Shown: piece after piece, positions 27,637-40,401 of the stretch
Numbering within the stretch: the first letter of the stretch is position 1
Layout: every line of letters begins with the position of its first letter
NCBI GenBank assembly: GCA_019459055.1
Contig: JAIBEI010000026.1
Location: forward strand, 1 to 63,936
Source: Thiobacillus sp.
GTDB taxonomy: Bacteria; Pseudomonadota; Gammaproteobacteria; Burkholderiales; Thiobacillaceae
DNA: 63,936 nt
Direction: 5' to 3'
Position numbers and translations under genes: made by a program
The notes under the pieces: model-generated
The model's database searches: none
Told to the model about the DNA's origin: nothing
The model's input: only the letters and a program-made list of their open reading frames with translations

Positions 27637-28783
27637 CCGCGCGCTCCGAATATCATCCGCCGCGCGACAAAGCTTTTCAGCGGCGGCAGCACGCCCAGCG
27701 CCAGCAGGCCGAGGCCGCGCGCATGGCGCAAGGGCGCGATGTCGTTGGAGAACACGCGCACCAGGAAATCGGTGAAGCCGACGCCACCGAGCACGTCGAC
27801 GCGTCGGCCGCGCGCGTAGGCACGCAGCATGGCCGCGCTGCCGATCTCGCCCGCCGGGGTGTCACCGCACAGGCTCGCCAGTTCCCAGGCGTCGCGCAGG
27901 CCGATGTTGAACCCCTGCCCCGCGACCGGATGCAGCGTCTGCGCAGCGTTGCCGATGCGCACCACGCGGTCGGCCGCCTCGCTGCCGCGGTAGGCGAGCT
28001 TCAGCGGGAAGGTCTTGCGCGGGCTGGCGGACAGGAAAAGGCCCTGGCGCCCGCCGAAGTGGCGGTACAGGGCAGCGAGAAATTCAGGGTCGGCAAGTTG
28101 CGCGAGGCGCGCGGCGTCTTCCTGCCGGGCGGTCCATACCAGGGCGTAGCGATCACCCTTCGGCAGCAGCGCCGCCGGGCCCTCCGGGGTGAAACGCTCG
28201 TAGGCCTGGTTGGCGTGCGGCAATTCGGTCTGCACTTCGCACACCACCGCCGTCTGGTCGTAGTCGCGTTCGAATTTGGGAGCGGGCGCCGCGTGCGCCT
28301 CTTTACCGTGGCCGCCGCGCCCGCCATCGGCCACCACCACCAGCGGCGCGGCATGGGTACTGCCGTCGGCCGCATGCAGGGTCGCCATGTCAGCGCCGGA
28401 TTCGATGCGCGCCACTGCCACGCCGTACTCGACCGCGATGCCGGCATCGGCCAGCGCCCGTTTCAGCGCCGCGGTCAGCGAAGCGTACGGCAGCACATAG
28501 CCGAGTGCCGGCACGCTCGCCTCGTCGGCCGACAGCCGCGCCACGCCGAGCGCGCCGCGCTGCGAAATATGGATGCGGCGGATCGGGGTGACGTCCTCAA
28601 GCGTGTCCCACACTCCGAGGCGTTCGAGGATCAGGCGCGCGCCATGCGACAGCGCCAGGGTGCGGGCGTCGGCGCGCGCGTCTTCCGGCTGCGCTTCGAG
28701 CACGTGCGCATCGACGCCCTGCTGCTGCAGCGCCAGCGCGCACACCGCGCCGACCGGGCCGGCGCCGACGATCAGAACCGTAT

Positions 28784-28799
<16 letters not shown>
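27633..28799 (-). CDS. ubiH: 2-octaprenyl-6-methoxyphenol hydroxylase-like UbiH
   Basis: 388 residues from ATG 28799, which overlaps the last codons of pepP; a GTG at 28787 (4-nt overlap) is an alternative start. FAD fingerprint TVLIVGAGPVGAVCALALQQ, DG motif VVVADGGRGGHGK (divergent), and VVRIGNAAQTLHPVAGQGFN near residue 290, where UbiH typically has GNAAQTLHPIAGQ. That motif favours UbiH over its paralogue downstream. The pepP-ubiH order is conserved in many proteobacteria. Confidence 0.9.
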
Positions 28800-31834
<3,035 letters not shown>

Positions 31835-31858
31835 GCCGCTCCGAATAACGCTATTTCA

Positions 31859-34084
31859 ATGACCTTGGCCCGGATTTTACATCGCTTGTCCACCCTGCCC
31901 GGCTTTGCCCTCGTCGTGTTGTTGCTGTCCGCCGGCTCCGCGGGCGCGGAGTCGCTTGTGCTGAAACGCGATGCCGAATTGAGCGACGCCGCGGTGGCGG
32001 GCCCGGAAGGGCCCTTGTTCCTGATGGCCGACCGCATCGAATCGAACGCGCCCGGCATCATCGAAGCCAGCGGCCGCGTGGAAGCCCGCCAGGCCGGCCA
32101 GAATTTCTTTGCCGACTGGCTGCTCTACGACACCACGCTGAACGAAGTGCAGGCACGCGGCCAGGTACGGCTGGAACAGCCGACGCTGTGGGTGGCGGGC
32201 GATTCGCTCAGGCTCAACCTCAACGACTACAGCGGCGAACTCACGCAGCCGGTCTATCGGTTCACGACCCAGCCGGGGCGCGGCGCCGCCGATCGCATCG
32301 ATTTCCTCGACAAGACCCACTACGCGCTGCAGGACGCCACCTACACCACCTGCCCGGTCGACAACGACGACTGGTTCCTCAAGGTGAGCGACCTCGACAT
32401 CGACAAGACCCGCAACGTCGGCACCGCGCGCAACGCCTCGCTGCATTTTCTCGGCGTGCCCATCCTGTATACGCCGTGGATGAACTTTCCGCTCGACGAC
32501 GCGCGCAAGACCGGCATGCTGGCGCCGACCATCGGCACCACCGAGCGCAGCGGCTTCGACATCCTGGTGCCGTACTACCTCAACCTCGCGCCCAATTACG
32601 ATGCCACGCTGTACCCGCGCCTGCTGTCCAGCCGCGGCGTGCAGCTGGGCGGCGAATTCCGCTATCTGCTGGGTGACGCCCGCGGCGTGAACCGCCTCGA
32701 ATACCTGCCCAACGACCGCGAGGCCGAGCGCTCGCGCTGGAGCGTGGCGCTCGACAACCACTACCGCCTGAACGCGAACACCCAGGCCGGCCTACAGTTC
32801 AACCGCGTGTCCGACGACGATTATTTCCGCGACCTGTCCAACCTGATTTCCATCACTTCGGTCAGCCACCTCAACCGCGAAGCCTGGGTGGCCACGCAGC
32901 ATGCCAACTGGAACGCCGAACTGCGGGCACAAAGTTTCCAGACGCTGCAGGATTCCACCGCGCTGATCCCGATTGTCGAGCCCTATGCGCGCCTGCCGCA
33001 CGCCCGCCTGGGAATGACGCAGACCCTGGGCAACGGCCTCGAACTCAGGCTGGAAAGCGAAGCCACCCGCTTTGCCCACCCTGACTCCACCAACCCCGAA
33101 GGCACGCGGGTACTGGCCTACCCCACGCTGCGCCTGCCGCTCACCAACGCGTACGGCTTCCTCACCCCGCAAATCGGCTGGCACAGCAGCTACTACGCGC
33201 TGGACGACGATGCGGCTGAGCAACGCATCACCCGCAACCTGCCGATCTTCAGCCTCGATGGCGGCGTCTATTTCGACCGTCCGCTCCGCTTTGCCGGCCA
33301 GGAGTACGAACAGACGCTGGAACCGCGCGCCTATTACGTGTTCGCGCCGTACCGCAATCAAGAAAATATCCCGGTCTTCGACAGCGCACTGCTCGATTTC
33401 AGCTACGCGCAGATGTTCACCGAAAACCAGTTCATCGGCGGCGACCGCGTCAACGACGCCAACCAGCTGACGCTCGCGGTCACCAGCCGTTTCATCGAAG
33501 AGGCCAGCGGACTTGAGCGTCTGCAGGTCACGCTCGGCCAGCGTTATTACTTCAGCACGCAGCAGGTCACTCTGCCTGGCGTGGCGCCACGCACCAGCAA
33601 CGCCACCGACCTGCTGGCCGCCGTCAGCGGGCAGATCACGCGCGACTGGCGCATCGACACCGCCTTGCAACTCGACACCCAGAACGGCACCGCCATCCGC
33701 CAGAATATCGGCGCATCCTACCGGCCCGGCCCCGGCCGCGCGTTGAACTTCGGCTACCGCTTCGTAGACCAAACCACCGAACAGATCGACCTGTCCGGGC
33801 AGTGGCCGCTCGGCCGTCGCTGGTACGGCATGTTCCGCTACAACTATTCGTTCCAGGACAACAAGCTGGTCGAAGGCCTGGCAGGACTTGAATACAATGG
33901 TGGTTGCTGGGCGGTGCGCACAGTGTTCCAGCGCCTGGCCACCAAGGAAGAGCAGTCCACCGACGCGCTGTTTTTCCAACTCGAGTTGAACGGCATGGGG
34001 CGTCTCGGCGCCAATCCGCTCGACGTTTTGAAACAAAGTGTTCCCGGATACAGGCCCAGCAATGAAATACTTCAAACGCCCTGA
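31859..34084 (+). CDS. lptD: LPS-assembly protein LptD
   Basis: 741 residues from ATG 31859 (MTLARILHRLSTLPGFALVV); a Met 13 codons upstream is in frame but leaves a poor signal peptide. The signal peptide ends near GSAGAES. An LptA-like periplasmic domain (DRIESNAPGIIEASGRVEA onward) is followed by a large outer-membrane beta-barrel. Only two cysteines stand out, C165 (TTCPVDN) and C683 (GGCWAVR), against four in E. coli, so a single inter-domain disulfide is likely. It inserts LPS into the outer leaflet with LptE. Confidence 0.93.
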   Translation: MTLARILHRLSTLPGFALVVLLLSAGSAGAESLVLKRDAELSDAAVAGPEGPLFLMADRIESNAPGIIEASGRVEARQAGQNFFADWLLYDTTLNEVQARGQVRLEQPTLWVAGDSLRLNLNDYSGELTQPVYRFTTQPGRGAADRIDFLDKTHYALQDATYTTCPVDNDDWFLKVSDLDIDKTRNVGTARNASLHFLGVPILYTPWMNFPLDDARKTGMLAPTIGTTERSGFDILVPYYLNLAPNYDATLYPRLLSSRGVQLGGEFRYLLGDARGVNRLEYLPNDREAERSRWSVALDNHYRLNANTQAGLQFNRVSDDDYFRDLSNLISITSVSHLNREAWVATQHANWNAELRAQSFQTLQDSTALIPIVEPYARLPHARLGMTQTLGNGLELRLESEATRFAHPDSTNPEGTRVLAYPTLRLPLTNAYGFLTPQIGWHSSYYALDDDAAEQRITRNLPIFSLDGGVYFDRPLRFAGQEYEQTLEPRAYYVFAPYRNQENIPVFDSALLDFSYAQMFTENQFIGGDRVNDANQLTLAVTSRFIEEASGLERLQVTLGQRYYFSTQQVTLPGVAPRTSNATDLLAAVSGQITRDWRIDTALQLDTQNGTAIRQNIGASYRPGPGRALNFGYRFVDQTTEQIDLSGQWPLGRRWYGMFRYNYSFQDNKLVEGLAGLEYNGGCWAVRTVFQRLATKEEQSTDALFFQLELNGMGRLGANPLDVLKQSVPGYRPSNEILQTP

Positions 34085-35405
34085 GTGGCGCCGCCCGCAG
34101 TGGGTATTGGCCCAAACATTTCATACCTTGACGCTCGGGCTGGCGCTGTTGGTCGCTGCATCGGCCCTGGCACCGGCGCACGCCGCCGTGCAGGCGCTCG
34201 ATCATATCGTCGCCATCGTCAACGACGAAGTCATCACGCGCCAGGAACTGGCCAGGCGCTACCAGGAAGTGGCGCAGAACCTGTCGCGCCAGAACACGCC
34301 GCTGCCGCCGCGCGAGGTGCTGGAAAAGCAGCTGCTCGAACGCATGGTCACCGAACTGGCGCTGCAGCAGAACGCCCGCAGCACCGGCATCCGGGTCGAC
34401 CCGGCGCAGGTCGAGCGCGCGCTGCAGCGCATCGCCGAGCAAAACAAGCTCGACCTGGCGGGGCTTGCGGCCGCGCTGGAAAAGGAAGGCCAGAACCTCG
34501 ACAGCATGCGCAACACCATCCGCAACGAACTCCTCATCGCACGCGCCCGCGAGCGTGACGTCGACAACCGCATTTCGGTCAGCGACGCCGAGATCGAGGG
34601 CTATCTGCAAACGCAGATGCAGCAGGGCGCGGAAACCGAATACAACTTCGCCCACATCCTCGTTACCGTGCCGGAAAACGCCTCGCCCGAGCAGATCCAG
34701 ACACGCCGCGCCCGCGCCGAGAACATCCTCGCCCAGCTCGCCAAGGGTGCCGATTTCGCCCAGCTGTCGGCCAGCCATTCCGACGCGACCAACGCACTGC
34801 AGGGCGGCGCCTTCGGCTGGCGCGCCAGCGGCAAGATGCCGGTTCTGTTTGCCGAGGCGCTGAAGCCGCTGCAACCCGGCCAGGTCAGCCCGCTGCTTAA
34901 AAGCAGCAATGGCTTCCACATCCTCAAGCTCAACGACAAGCGAGGGCTCGACGCCGCCCTCAGCGTCACCCAGACGCACGCACGCCACATCCTCATCAAG
35001 ACCAACGAGCTCACCTCGGAGGCCGATGCCCGCAACCGGCTTCTGCAGCTGAAAGAGCGCATCGACAACGGCGTGAAATTCGACGAACTGGCACGCCTGC
35101 ATTCCGAAGACGCCAGCGCCTCCAAGGGCGGCGACCTCGGCTGGATCAACCCCGGCGATACCGTGCCCGACTTCGAGAAGGCGATGGACGCCCTGCAGCC
35201 GGGCGCAATCAGCGCGCCGGTCCAGTCGCCCTTCGGCTGGCACCTGATCCAGGTTCTGGAACGCCGCGACCAGGACGTCACGCAGGAACGCCAGAAACTG
35301 ATGGCGCGCCAGGCGATTCGCGAGCGCAAGGGGGAAGAAGCCTTCCAGGACTGGATACGGCAGATCCGCGATTCGGCCTACGTCGAACTGCGTCCGCTCG
35401 ACTGA
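34062..35405 (+). CDS. surA: Periplasmic chaperone/peptidyl-prolyl isomerase SurA
   Basis: 447 residues from ATG 34062, overlapping the end of lptD by 23 nt. The signal peptide ends at APAHA, then SurA N-domain (ALDHIVAIVNDEVITRQELA), two parvulin domains (YNFAHILVTVPENASPEQI near 195; THARHILIKTNEL near 305) and a short C-terminal helix. It escorts outer-membrane proteins, including LptD, so the lptD-surA coupling is functionally sensible. Confidence 0.95.
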   Translation: MKYFKRPEWRRPQWVLAQTFHTLTLGLALLVAASALAPAHAAVQALDHIVAIVNDEVITRQELARRYQEVAQNLSRQNTPLPPREVLEKQLLERMVTELALQQNARSTGIRVDPAQVERALQRIAEQNKLDLAGLAAALEKEGQNLDSMRNTIRNELLIARARERDVDNRISVSDAEIEGYLQTQMQQGAETEYNFAHILVTVPENASPEQIQTRRARAENILAQLAKGADFAQLSASHSDATNALQGGAFGWRASGKMPVLFAEALKPLQPGQVSPLLKSSNGFHILKLNDKRGLDAALSVTQTHARHILIKTNELTSEADARNRLLQLKERIDNGVKFDELARLHSEDASASKGGDLGWINPGDTVPDFEKAMDALQPGAISAPVQSPFGWHLIQVLERRDQDVTQERQKLMARQAIRERKGEEAFQDWIRQIRDSAYVELRPLD

Positions 35406-35412
35406 TTTCAGC

Positions 35413-36459
35413 ATGACCGCGACGCTGCCCGTGCTCGCGCTCACCGCAGGCGAGCCCGCCGGGATCGGTCCCGACCTCTGCATCGCGCTGTCGCAGCAGG
35501 CATTGCCGTGCCGCCTCTCGGTGCTCGGCGACGTCGACGTGCTGCGCGCCCGCGCGGCGCAGCTGGGGATCGCGGTCGATTTCATCCTCGGCGACGCCAT
35601 CCCGGCGCACCAGCCGGGGGCGCTGCATGTGCGCCACATTGCGGCCGCGGCGCCCGTCACCGCAGGCACGCTCGACCCCCGCAACAGTCCCCACGTGCTG
35701 GCCCTGCTCGACGCCGCCCTTGCCGGCTGCCTGGACGGCACCTATCACGCCGTCGTCACCGCACCGGTGCACAAGGGCGTCATCAACGATGCCGGCTTTG
35801 CCTTCACCGGCCACACCGAATACCTGGCCGACCACAGCAACACGCAACGGGTCGTGATGATGCTCGCCGGCGGCGGCCTGCGCGTCGCGCTGGCCACCAC
35901 CCACCTGCCGCTGCGCGCGGTGGCCGACGCCATCACGCCGGGGCTGCTCGATGCGGTGATCCGCATCCTCTACGCCGACCTGCAAAGCAAGTTCGGCATC
36001 ATTCGGCCGCGCATTGTGGTGGCCGGACTCAACCCGCACGCCGGCGAGTCCGGCCACCTGGGGCGCGAGGAAATCGACGTCATCGAACCCGTGCTCGAGC
36101 GCCTGCGCGGCGAAGGCATCGACCTCGCAGGCCCGCTGCCCGCCGACACCCTGTTCTCGCGCATCCGCGTCGATCCCTGCGACGCCGTGCTGGCGATGTA
36201 TCACGACCAGGGCCTGCCCGTCCTCAAGTACGCCAGCTTCGGCGCCGGCGTGAACATCACCCTGGGCCTGCCCTTCATCCGCACCTCGGTCGACCACGGC
36301 ACCGCGCTCGACCTCGCCGGTACGGGGCGGGCGGAAGTGGGCAGCCTGCTGGCGGCGATCGAGGTGGCGATGGAGATGGTTGGCAGGGGTCAGGGGTCAG
36401 GGAATAGCGTGATGCCAGTTAATATAAAAACGCGGCTAAAGCCGCACAAAAAACCCTGA
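35413..36459 (+). CDS. pdxA: 4-hydroxythreonine-4-phosphate dehydrogenase PdxA
   Basis: 348 residues. Motifs: LTAGEPAGIGPDL at the N-terminus, VTAPVHKGVINDAG with the substrate site, GHTEYLADHS (metal His), AGLNPHAGESGHLG (His) and AMYHDQGLPVLKY (metal His). It acts in pyridoxal 5'-phosphate synthesis. The enzyme proper ends near residue 323; the last ~25 residues (GRGQGSGNSVMP...) are encoded by repeat DNA with a hairpin, so the tail is probably a recent extension caused by loss of the original stop. Confidence 0.93.
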   Translation: MTATLPVLALTAGEPAGIGPDLCIALSQQALPCRLSVLGDVDVLRARAAQLGIAVDFILGDAIPAHQPGALHVRHIAAAAPVTAGTLDPRNSPHVLALLDAALAGCLDGTYHAVVTAPVHKGVINDAGFAFTGHTEYLADHSNTQRVVMMLAGGGLRVALATTHLPLRAVADAITPGLLDAVIRILYADLQSKFGIIRPRIVVAGLNPHAGESGHLGREEIDVIEPVLERLRGEGIDLAGPLPADTLFSRIRVDPCDAVLAMYHDQGLPVLKYASFGAGVNITLGLPFIRTSVDHGTALDLAGTGRAEVGSLLAAIEVAMEMVGRGQGSGNSVMPVNIKTRLKPHKKP

Positions 36460-36480
36460 ATCCTGATCCCTGAATCCTAG
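36379..36480. repeat. Repeat element with hairpin at the pdxA 3' end
   Basis: CAGGGGTCAGGGGTCAGGGA near 36383-36402 faces an inverted set of CCCTGAATCCTGATCCCTGA near 36453-36472. Between them is a perfect hairpin GCGGC-TAAA-GCCGC (36432-36445), flanked by A runs on both sides, which reads as a possible terminator on the minus strand. The element covers the last codons of pdxA and the gap to rsmA. Confidence 0.55.
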
Positions 36481-36487
36481 CCCTAAA

Positions 36488-37282
36488 ATGCACACCCCGC
36501 GCAAACGCTTCGGCCAGAACTTTCTCATCGACGACGGCATCATTCACGCCATCGTCAACGCCATCCATCCGCAGGCGGGAGAAACCGTGGTCGAGATCGG
36601 GCCGGGCCTGGGAGCGCTGACCCGCCCCCTGCTCGAACGCCTGCCGCACCTGCATGCGGTCGAGCTCGACCGTGACATCGTCGCACGCCTGCAGCGGGCC
36701 TGGCCGGCCGAACGCCTCACCGTGCATAGCTGCGACGCCCTGAAGTTCGATTTCGGCCAGCTCGGCCACGATCTGCGCATCATCGGCAATCTGCCGTACA
36801 ACATTTCCACGCCGCTGCTGTTCCACCTGTTGGAGTTTGCCGCGCACATCCGCGACATGACCTTCATGCTGCAGAAGGAAGTCGTCGAGCGCATGGTCGC
36901 AGAGCCCTCGACCAACGATTACGGGCGGCTGTCGATCATGCTGCAGCGGCGCTTCCACCTCGAATGGCTGCTCGACGTGCCGCCCACCGCCTTCAACCCG
37001 CCGCCCAAGGTCAACTCCGCCGTCGTCCGGCTGATTCCAAAAACCCCGGCCGAAATCGTGCTGCTCGACGAAGCACTGTTTGCGCGCGTGGTCGCCGCCG
37101 CGTTTTCGCAGCGCCGCAAGACGCTGCGAAACACGCTGGGCGGCCTGATGAAGCCGGCGGACTTCGCTGCGCTCGGGATCGACGCCGGCAAGCGCGCAGA
37201 GAACCTTTCCCTCGCCGACTACGAGGCCATCACCCGCCACCTATCCAGTCGAATCACTCCGATCCCCACGATAAGCGCATGA
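36488..37282 (+). CDS. rsmA: 16S rRNA dimethyladenosine transferase RsmA (KsgA)
   Basis: 264 residues. It has the start KRFGQNFLID, SAM motif VVEIGPGLGALTRPLLERL, the acidic AVELDRDIVA, and the catalytic NLPYNIST motif (N-L-P-Y) for N6-dimethylation of adenines near the 3' end of 16S rRNA. C-terminal FSQRRKTLRNTLGGL is typical. Part of the conserved lptD-surA-pdxA-rsmA string. Confidence 0.96.
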   Translation: MHTPRKRFGQNFLIDDGIIHAIVNAIHPQAGETVVEIGPGLGALTRPLLERLPHLHAVELDRDIVARLQRAWPAERLTVHSCDALKFDFGQLGHDLRIIGNLPYNISTPLLFHLLEFAAHIRDMTFMLQKEVVERMVAEPSTNDYGRLSIMLQRRFHLEWLLDVPPTAFNPPPKVNSAVVRLIPKTPAEIVLLDEALFARVVAAAFSQRRKTLRNTLGGLMKPADFAALGIDAGKRAENLSLADYEAITRHLSSRITPIPTISA

Positions 37283-37343
37283 ATGAACCGGCGGGGCGCA
37301 TCCCCAAAGTCCGATACATCCGTTACACCCTATCGAGCTTTCT

Positions 37344-39116
37344 ATGAGTCAGCCCCTCCAGGAAAATCCAGTTCAGGCCCGAGTGCCCGAACTGGAACCC
37401 GAAATCGAACGAGGGCTGTTGCGCGCCTACATCGATAGCATCAACGATGGCATTTTCGTCGTCTGCGACGAGATGAAATTTCATGTGGCCAATCCACTGC
37501 TGGTCGATTGGCTCGGGGTCGACGAAGCTGAATTGACCGCGCATGGTCGGCGGATGCCGATTACCGAATTTTTCGGCCTGACCGGGGCCGAAGCGCTGTT
37601 CCGCCACCATTTCCAGGCGGTGCTCCACGGCCAGACAGCCCGCTTTGAAGTAGAAATGAACCCGCCACGCGGCGAGCCACGCTGGGTGGAAATCAGCATG
37701 AACCGCGTGCACCTGGAATTCGGCGAACTGGTGATCGGCATCCTGCGCGACACCACCGAGCGCAGATTGATGCAAATCGCGTTGCAGCACCATGCCAGCC
37801 ATGACGATCTGACCGGGCTGGCCAACCGGCGCGAATTCCAGCAACGTCTGCATGGCCTGGTCGACAACATGCAAAACGATCACGGATTGCATGCCCTGAT
37901 CTATATCGATCTCGACCAATTCAAGGTGGTCAACGACACGTGTGGCCACCTGGCTGGCGATGCGTTCTTGCGCCAGTTGGGCACGCGATTGAAGAACCTG
38001 GTACACCAGCACGACGTGATCGCTCGCCTGGGTGGCGATGAATTTGGCCTGCTGCTGCACGATCTGCCCATTGAAGATGCGACGCGGGTGGCGGAATCGC
38101 TATGCCAGGCAATAGCGGAATTTCGCTTCATCTGGGGCGAACGCAGTTTCGAGGTCACAGCCAGCATCGGGCTGTATGCGATCGACCACAGCACGCTCTC
38201 TGCGGAAGAAGCGTTGAGCGCAGCCAATGCGGCCTGCCATGTCGCCAAGGATCAGGGCCGCAACCGCGTGCAATTGTATTTCGGCGCCGCCGCCTGCACA
38301 GGCAAGCGCCAGGAAATGGGATGGGTATCCCGACTGAAAAAAGCGCTGGACGAGAACCGCTTTCAAATTTGGCAGCAGCACATCCTTGACCTGCGCGATG
38401 GCACAAGCGCGCCCACCGGACGTTTTGAAGTGCTGTTGCGACTCATCGACGAAGAAAAAACCATTATTGCGCCGGGTCTGTTTTTCCCGGCCGCCGAGCG
38501 TTATGGGTTGATGCCGGCCATGGACCGCTGGGTCATTCAGCATCTGCTGCTGGATGGTCAAGGTCAACGCCTGATTGCCGAAATGGGACGCACATCGGCC
38601 ACGCATTGCGCCATCAACCTTTCCGGCGCCAGCCTCAATGACGATAAATTCCTGGGCTTTCTGGAAGATGCGCTACGCCGCACCTCGCTTGCCGGCAGTG
38701 CACTGTGTTTCGAAATCACCGAGACCGTGGCGGTCAATAGTTTCGGCCGCGTACGCGAAGTGATGCAGGCCTTCAGGCAGTTCGGATGTCAATTCGCGCT
38801 GGATGACTTCGGCAGCGGCATGTCGTCGTTCCGCTATCTCAAGAACCTGCCGGTGGATTACCTCAAGATCGACGGCGCCCTGGTACGGAACATCGTCGAG
38901 GATGCCGCCGACTTCGCCATGGTCGAGGCCATCAATCGCATCGGCGGCGCGCTGGGTCTAAAGACAATCGCCGAATTCGTCGACACCGAGGCTGCATTGC
39001 AGCGGCTGCGCGACATCGGTGTCGACTATGCCCAGGGCCATGCCATCCACCGTCCTGAACCCTTGTTTGCAGTGGACATGGCGCAACCAGCGCGCGGCGC
39101 CGACACAAAGAAATAA
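37344..39116 (+). CDS. PAS-GGDEF-EAL cyclic-di-GMP signalling protein
   Basis: 590 residues. A PAS sensor (about 25-145) is followed by a GGDEF domain with intact RLGGDEFGLLL (active diguanylate cyclase signature) and an EAL domain. In the latter the signature is FEVLLRL, so EAL reads EVL, while DDFGSGMSSFRYLK, VDYLKIDG and AEFVDTE are retained. Both activities are therefore possible, with reduced phosphodiesterase likely. There are no membrane helices, so it is cytoplasmic. Gap of 61 bp from rsmA. Confidence 0.9.
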   Translation: MSQPLQENPVQARVPELEPEIERGLLRAYIDSINDGIFVVCDEMKFHVANPLLVDWLGVDEAELTAHGRRMPITEFFGLTGAEALFRHHFQAVLHGQTARFEVEMNPPRGEPRWVEISMNRVHLEFGELVIGILRDTTERRLMQIALQHHASHDDLTGLANRREFQQRLHGLVDNMQNDHGLHALIYIDLDQFKVVNDTCGHLAGDAFLRQLGTRLKNLVHQHDVIARLGGDEFGLLLHDLPIEDATRVAESLCQAIAEFRFIWGERSFEVTASIGLYAIDHSTLSAEEALSAANAACHVAKDQGRNRVQLYFGAAACTGKRQEMGWVSRLKKALDENRFQIWQQHILDLRDGTSAPTGRFEVLLRLIDEEKTIIAPGLFFPAAERYGLMPAMDRWVIQHLLLDGQGQRLIAEMGRTSATHCAINLSGASLNDDKFLGFLEDALRRTSLAGSALCFEITETVAVNSFGRVREVMQAFRQFGCQFALDDFGSGMSSFRYLKNLPVDYLKIDGALVRNIVEDAADFAMVEAINRIGGALGLKTIAEFVDTEAALQRLRDIGVDYAQGHAIHRPEPLFAVDMAQPARGADTKK

Positions 39117-39121
39117 GCTTG

Positions 39122-40201
39122 TCAGTCCTGCAGGAAAGGGTAGTCGGTGTAGCCCTTCTCTTCCCCGCTGTAGAGCGTTTCGTAGTCAGGTGGATTAAGC
39201 GGCGCACCGCGGCGGAAACGCTCGACCAGATCGGGGTTGGCCAGCAGCAGCCGGCCAAAGGCAATCGCATCGGCTGCACCGGAGGTTATGGCTTGTTGCG
39301 CCGTTTCGAAGTCGTAACCGTTGTTGCGGATCAGGTTGCCCGAATACAGCGCGCGCAGCCTGTCGTAATCAAACGGCACCCATTGTTCCCTGGGCGCGCC
39401 GCCGGTTCCCTGCAACACGTCGAGGAAGGCCAGGTTCAGCGAATCAAGCTGCGTGACAACGTAATCGAACGTCTCCTGCGGGCGGTCGTCGCTGATGTCG
39501 CTGAAGGTCGTTACCGGCGACAGCCGCAGGCCGACCCACTCGTTGCCGATTGCCTTGCAGACTGCGCCCATCACTTCCAGCAGCAGGCGCGCGCGATTTT
39601 CCTTGCTGCCGCCATACGTATCGGTGCGGTGGTTGGTGGACGAACGCAGGAACTGATCCAGCAGGTAACCGTTGCCGGCGTGGATTTCCACCCCGTCAAA
39701 ACCCGCCTCCATCGCATGGCGCGCCGCCTGGGCGTAGGCGGCGACCAGTCCGGGAATCTCGCCGGTTTCCAGCGCGCGCGGCGTGACGAAATCCTTCATC
39801 GCCTGCCCGGTGAACACCTGCCCGGCCGGGCGGATCGCCGAAGGCGCAACCGGCAGCGCGCCGCCCGGCTGCAGGTCGGGATGCGAAATCCGCCCCACAT
39901 GCCACAACTGCAGCGCGATCTTGCCGCCAGCGCCATGCACCGCATCCGTCACCTGCTTCCAGCCGGCGATCTGCTCGGGCGTGTGGATGCCGGGCGTGCG
40001 CGGGTAACCGTGGCCCTCCGGACAGATCGGCGTCGCCTCGGTCAGGATCAGGCCGGCCGACGCGCGCTGGCGATAGTATTCGGCCATCAGCGGCGTCGGC
40101 ACATTGCCGGCACCGGCACGATTGCGCGTCAGCGAGGACATCACCACGCGGTTGGCCAGTTCAATGGCGCCGAAGCGGGCTGGCGAAAAAAGATCGGTCA
40201 T
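39122..40201 (-). CDS. Old Yellow Enzyme-family alkene reductase
   Basis: 359 residues from ATG 40201 (MTDLFSPARFGAIELANRVV), preceded by AAAGGA; a longer in-frame reading has no RBS. TIM-barrel flavoprotein with FMN-binding SSLTRNRA, substrate-site HAGNGYLLDQFL (His-x-x-Asn) and FGRLLLANPDLVERF near the C-terminus. Related to NemA and xenobiotic reductases, which reduce activated C=C bonds and nitro compounds with NAD(P)H. It is convergent with the GGDEF-EAL gene, 5 bp apart. Confidence 0.92.
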   Translation of the reverse strand: MTDLFSPARFGAIELANRVVMSSLTRNRAGAGNVPTPLMAEYYRQRASAGLILTEATPICPEGHGYPRTPGIHTPEQIAGWKQVTDAVHGAGGKIALQLWHVGRISHPDLQPGGALPVAPSAIRPAGQVFTGQAMKDFVTPRALETGEIPGLVAAYAQAARHAMEAGFDGVEIHAGNGYLLDQFLRSSTNHRTDTYGGSKENRARLLLEVMGAVCKAIGNEWVGLRLSPVTTFSDISDDRPQETFDYVVTQLDSLNLAFLDVLQGTGGAPREQWVPFDYDRLRALYSGNLIRNNGYDFETAQQAITSGAADAIAFGRLLLANPDLVERFRRGAPLNPPDYETLYSGEEKGYTDYPFLQD

Positions 40202-40401
40202 GTCGGGTTCCTTTGGGTTGAGTCCTGCGGGCAAGTCGGCCCGCAACCGTTTACATTCATGACACCACGCTTGGCGGGGCGGGATTCAGTTTCCGGGCCT
40301 TGCCCCAGCCAATAACCCCTACGGGGGATTTACCTGCGGCCTTCATACTCGTGACAATTGCATATGCAACGCAACATCACCTCACTGCCAAGGATTCCAA
40401 G

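Noticed and set aside
33636-35741. 701-codon minus-strand frame opposite lptD/surA/pdxA
   Set aside because: Shadow of three well-identified genes in the conserved lptD-surA-pdxA-rsmA order.
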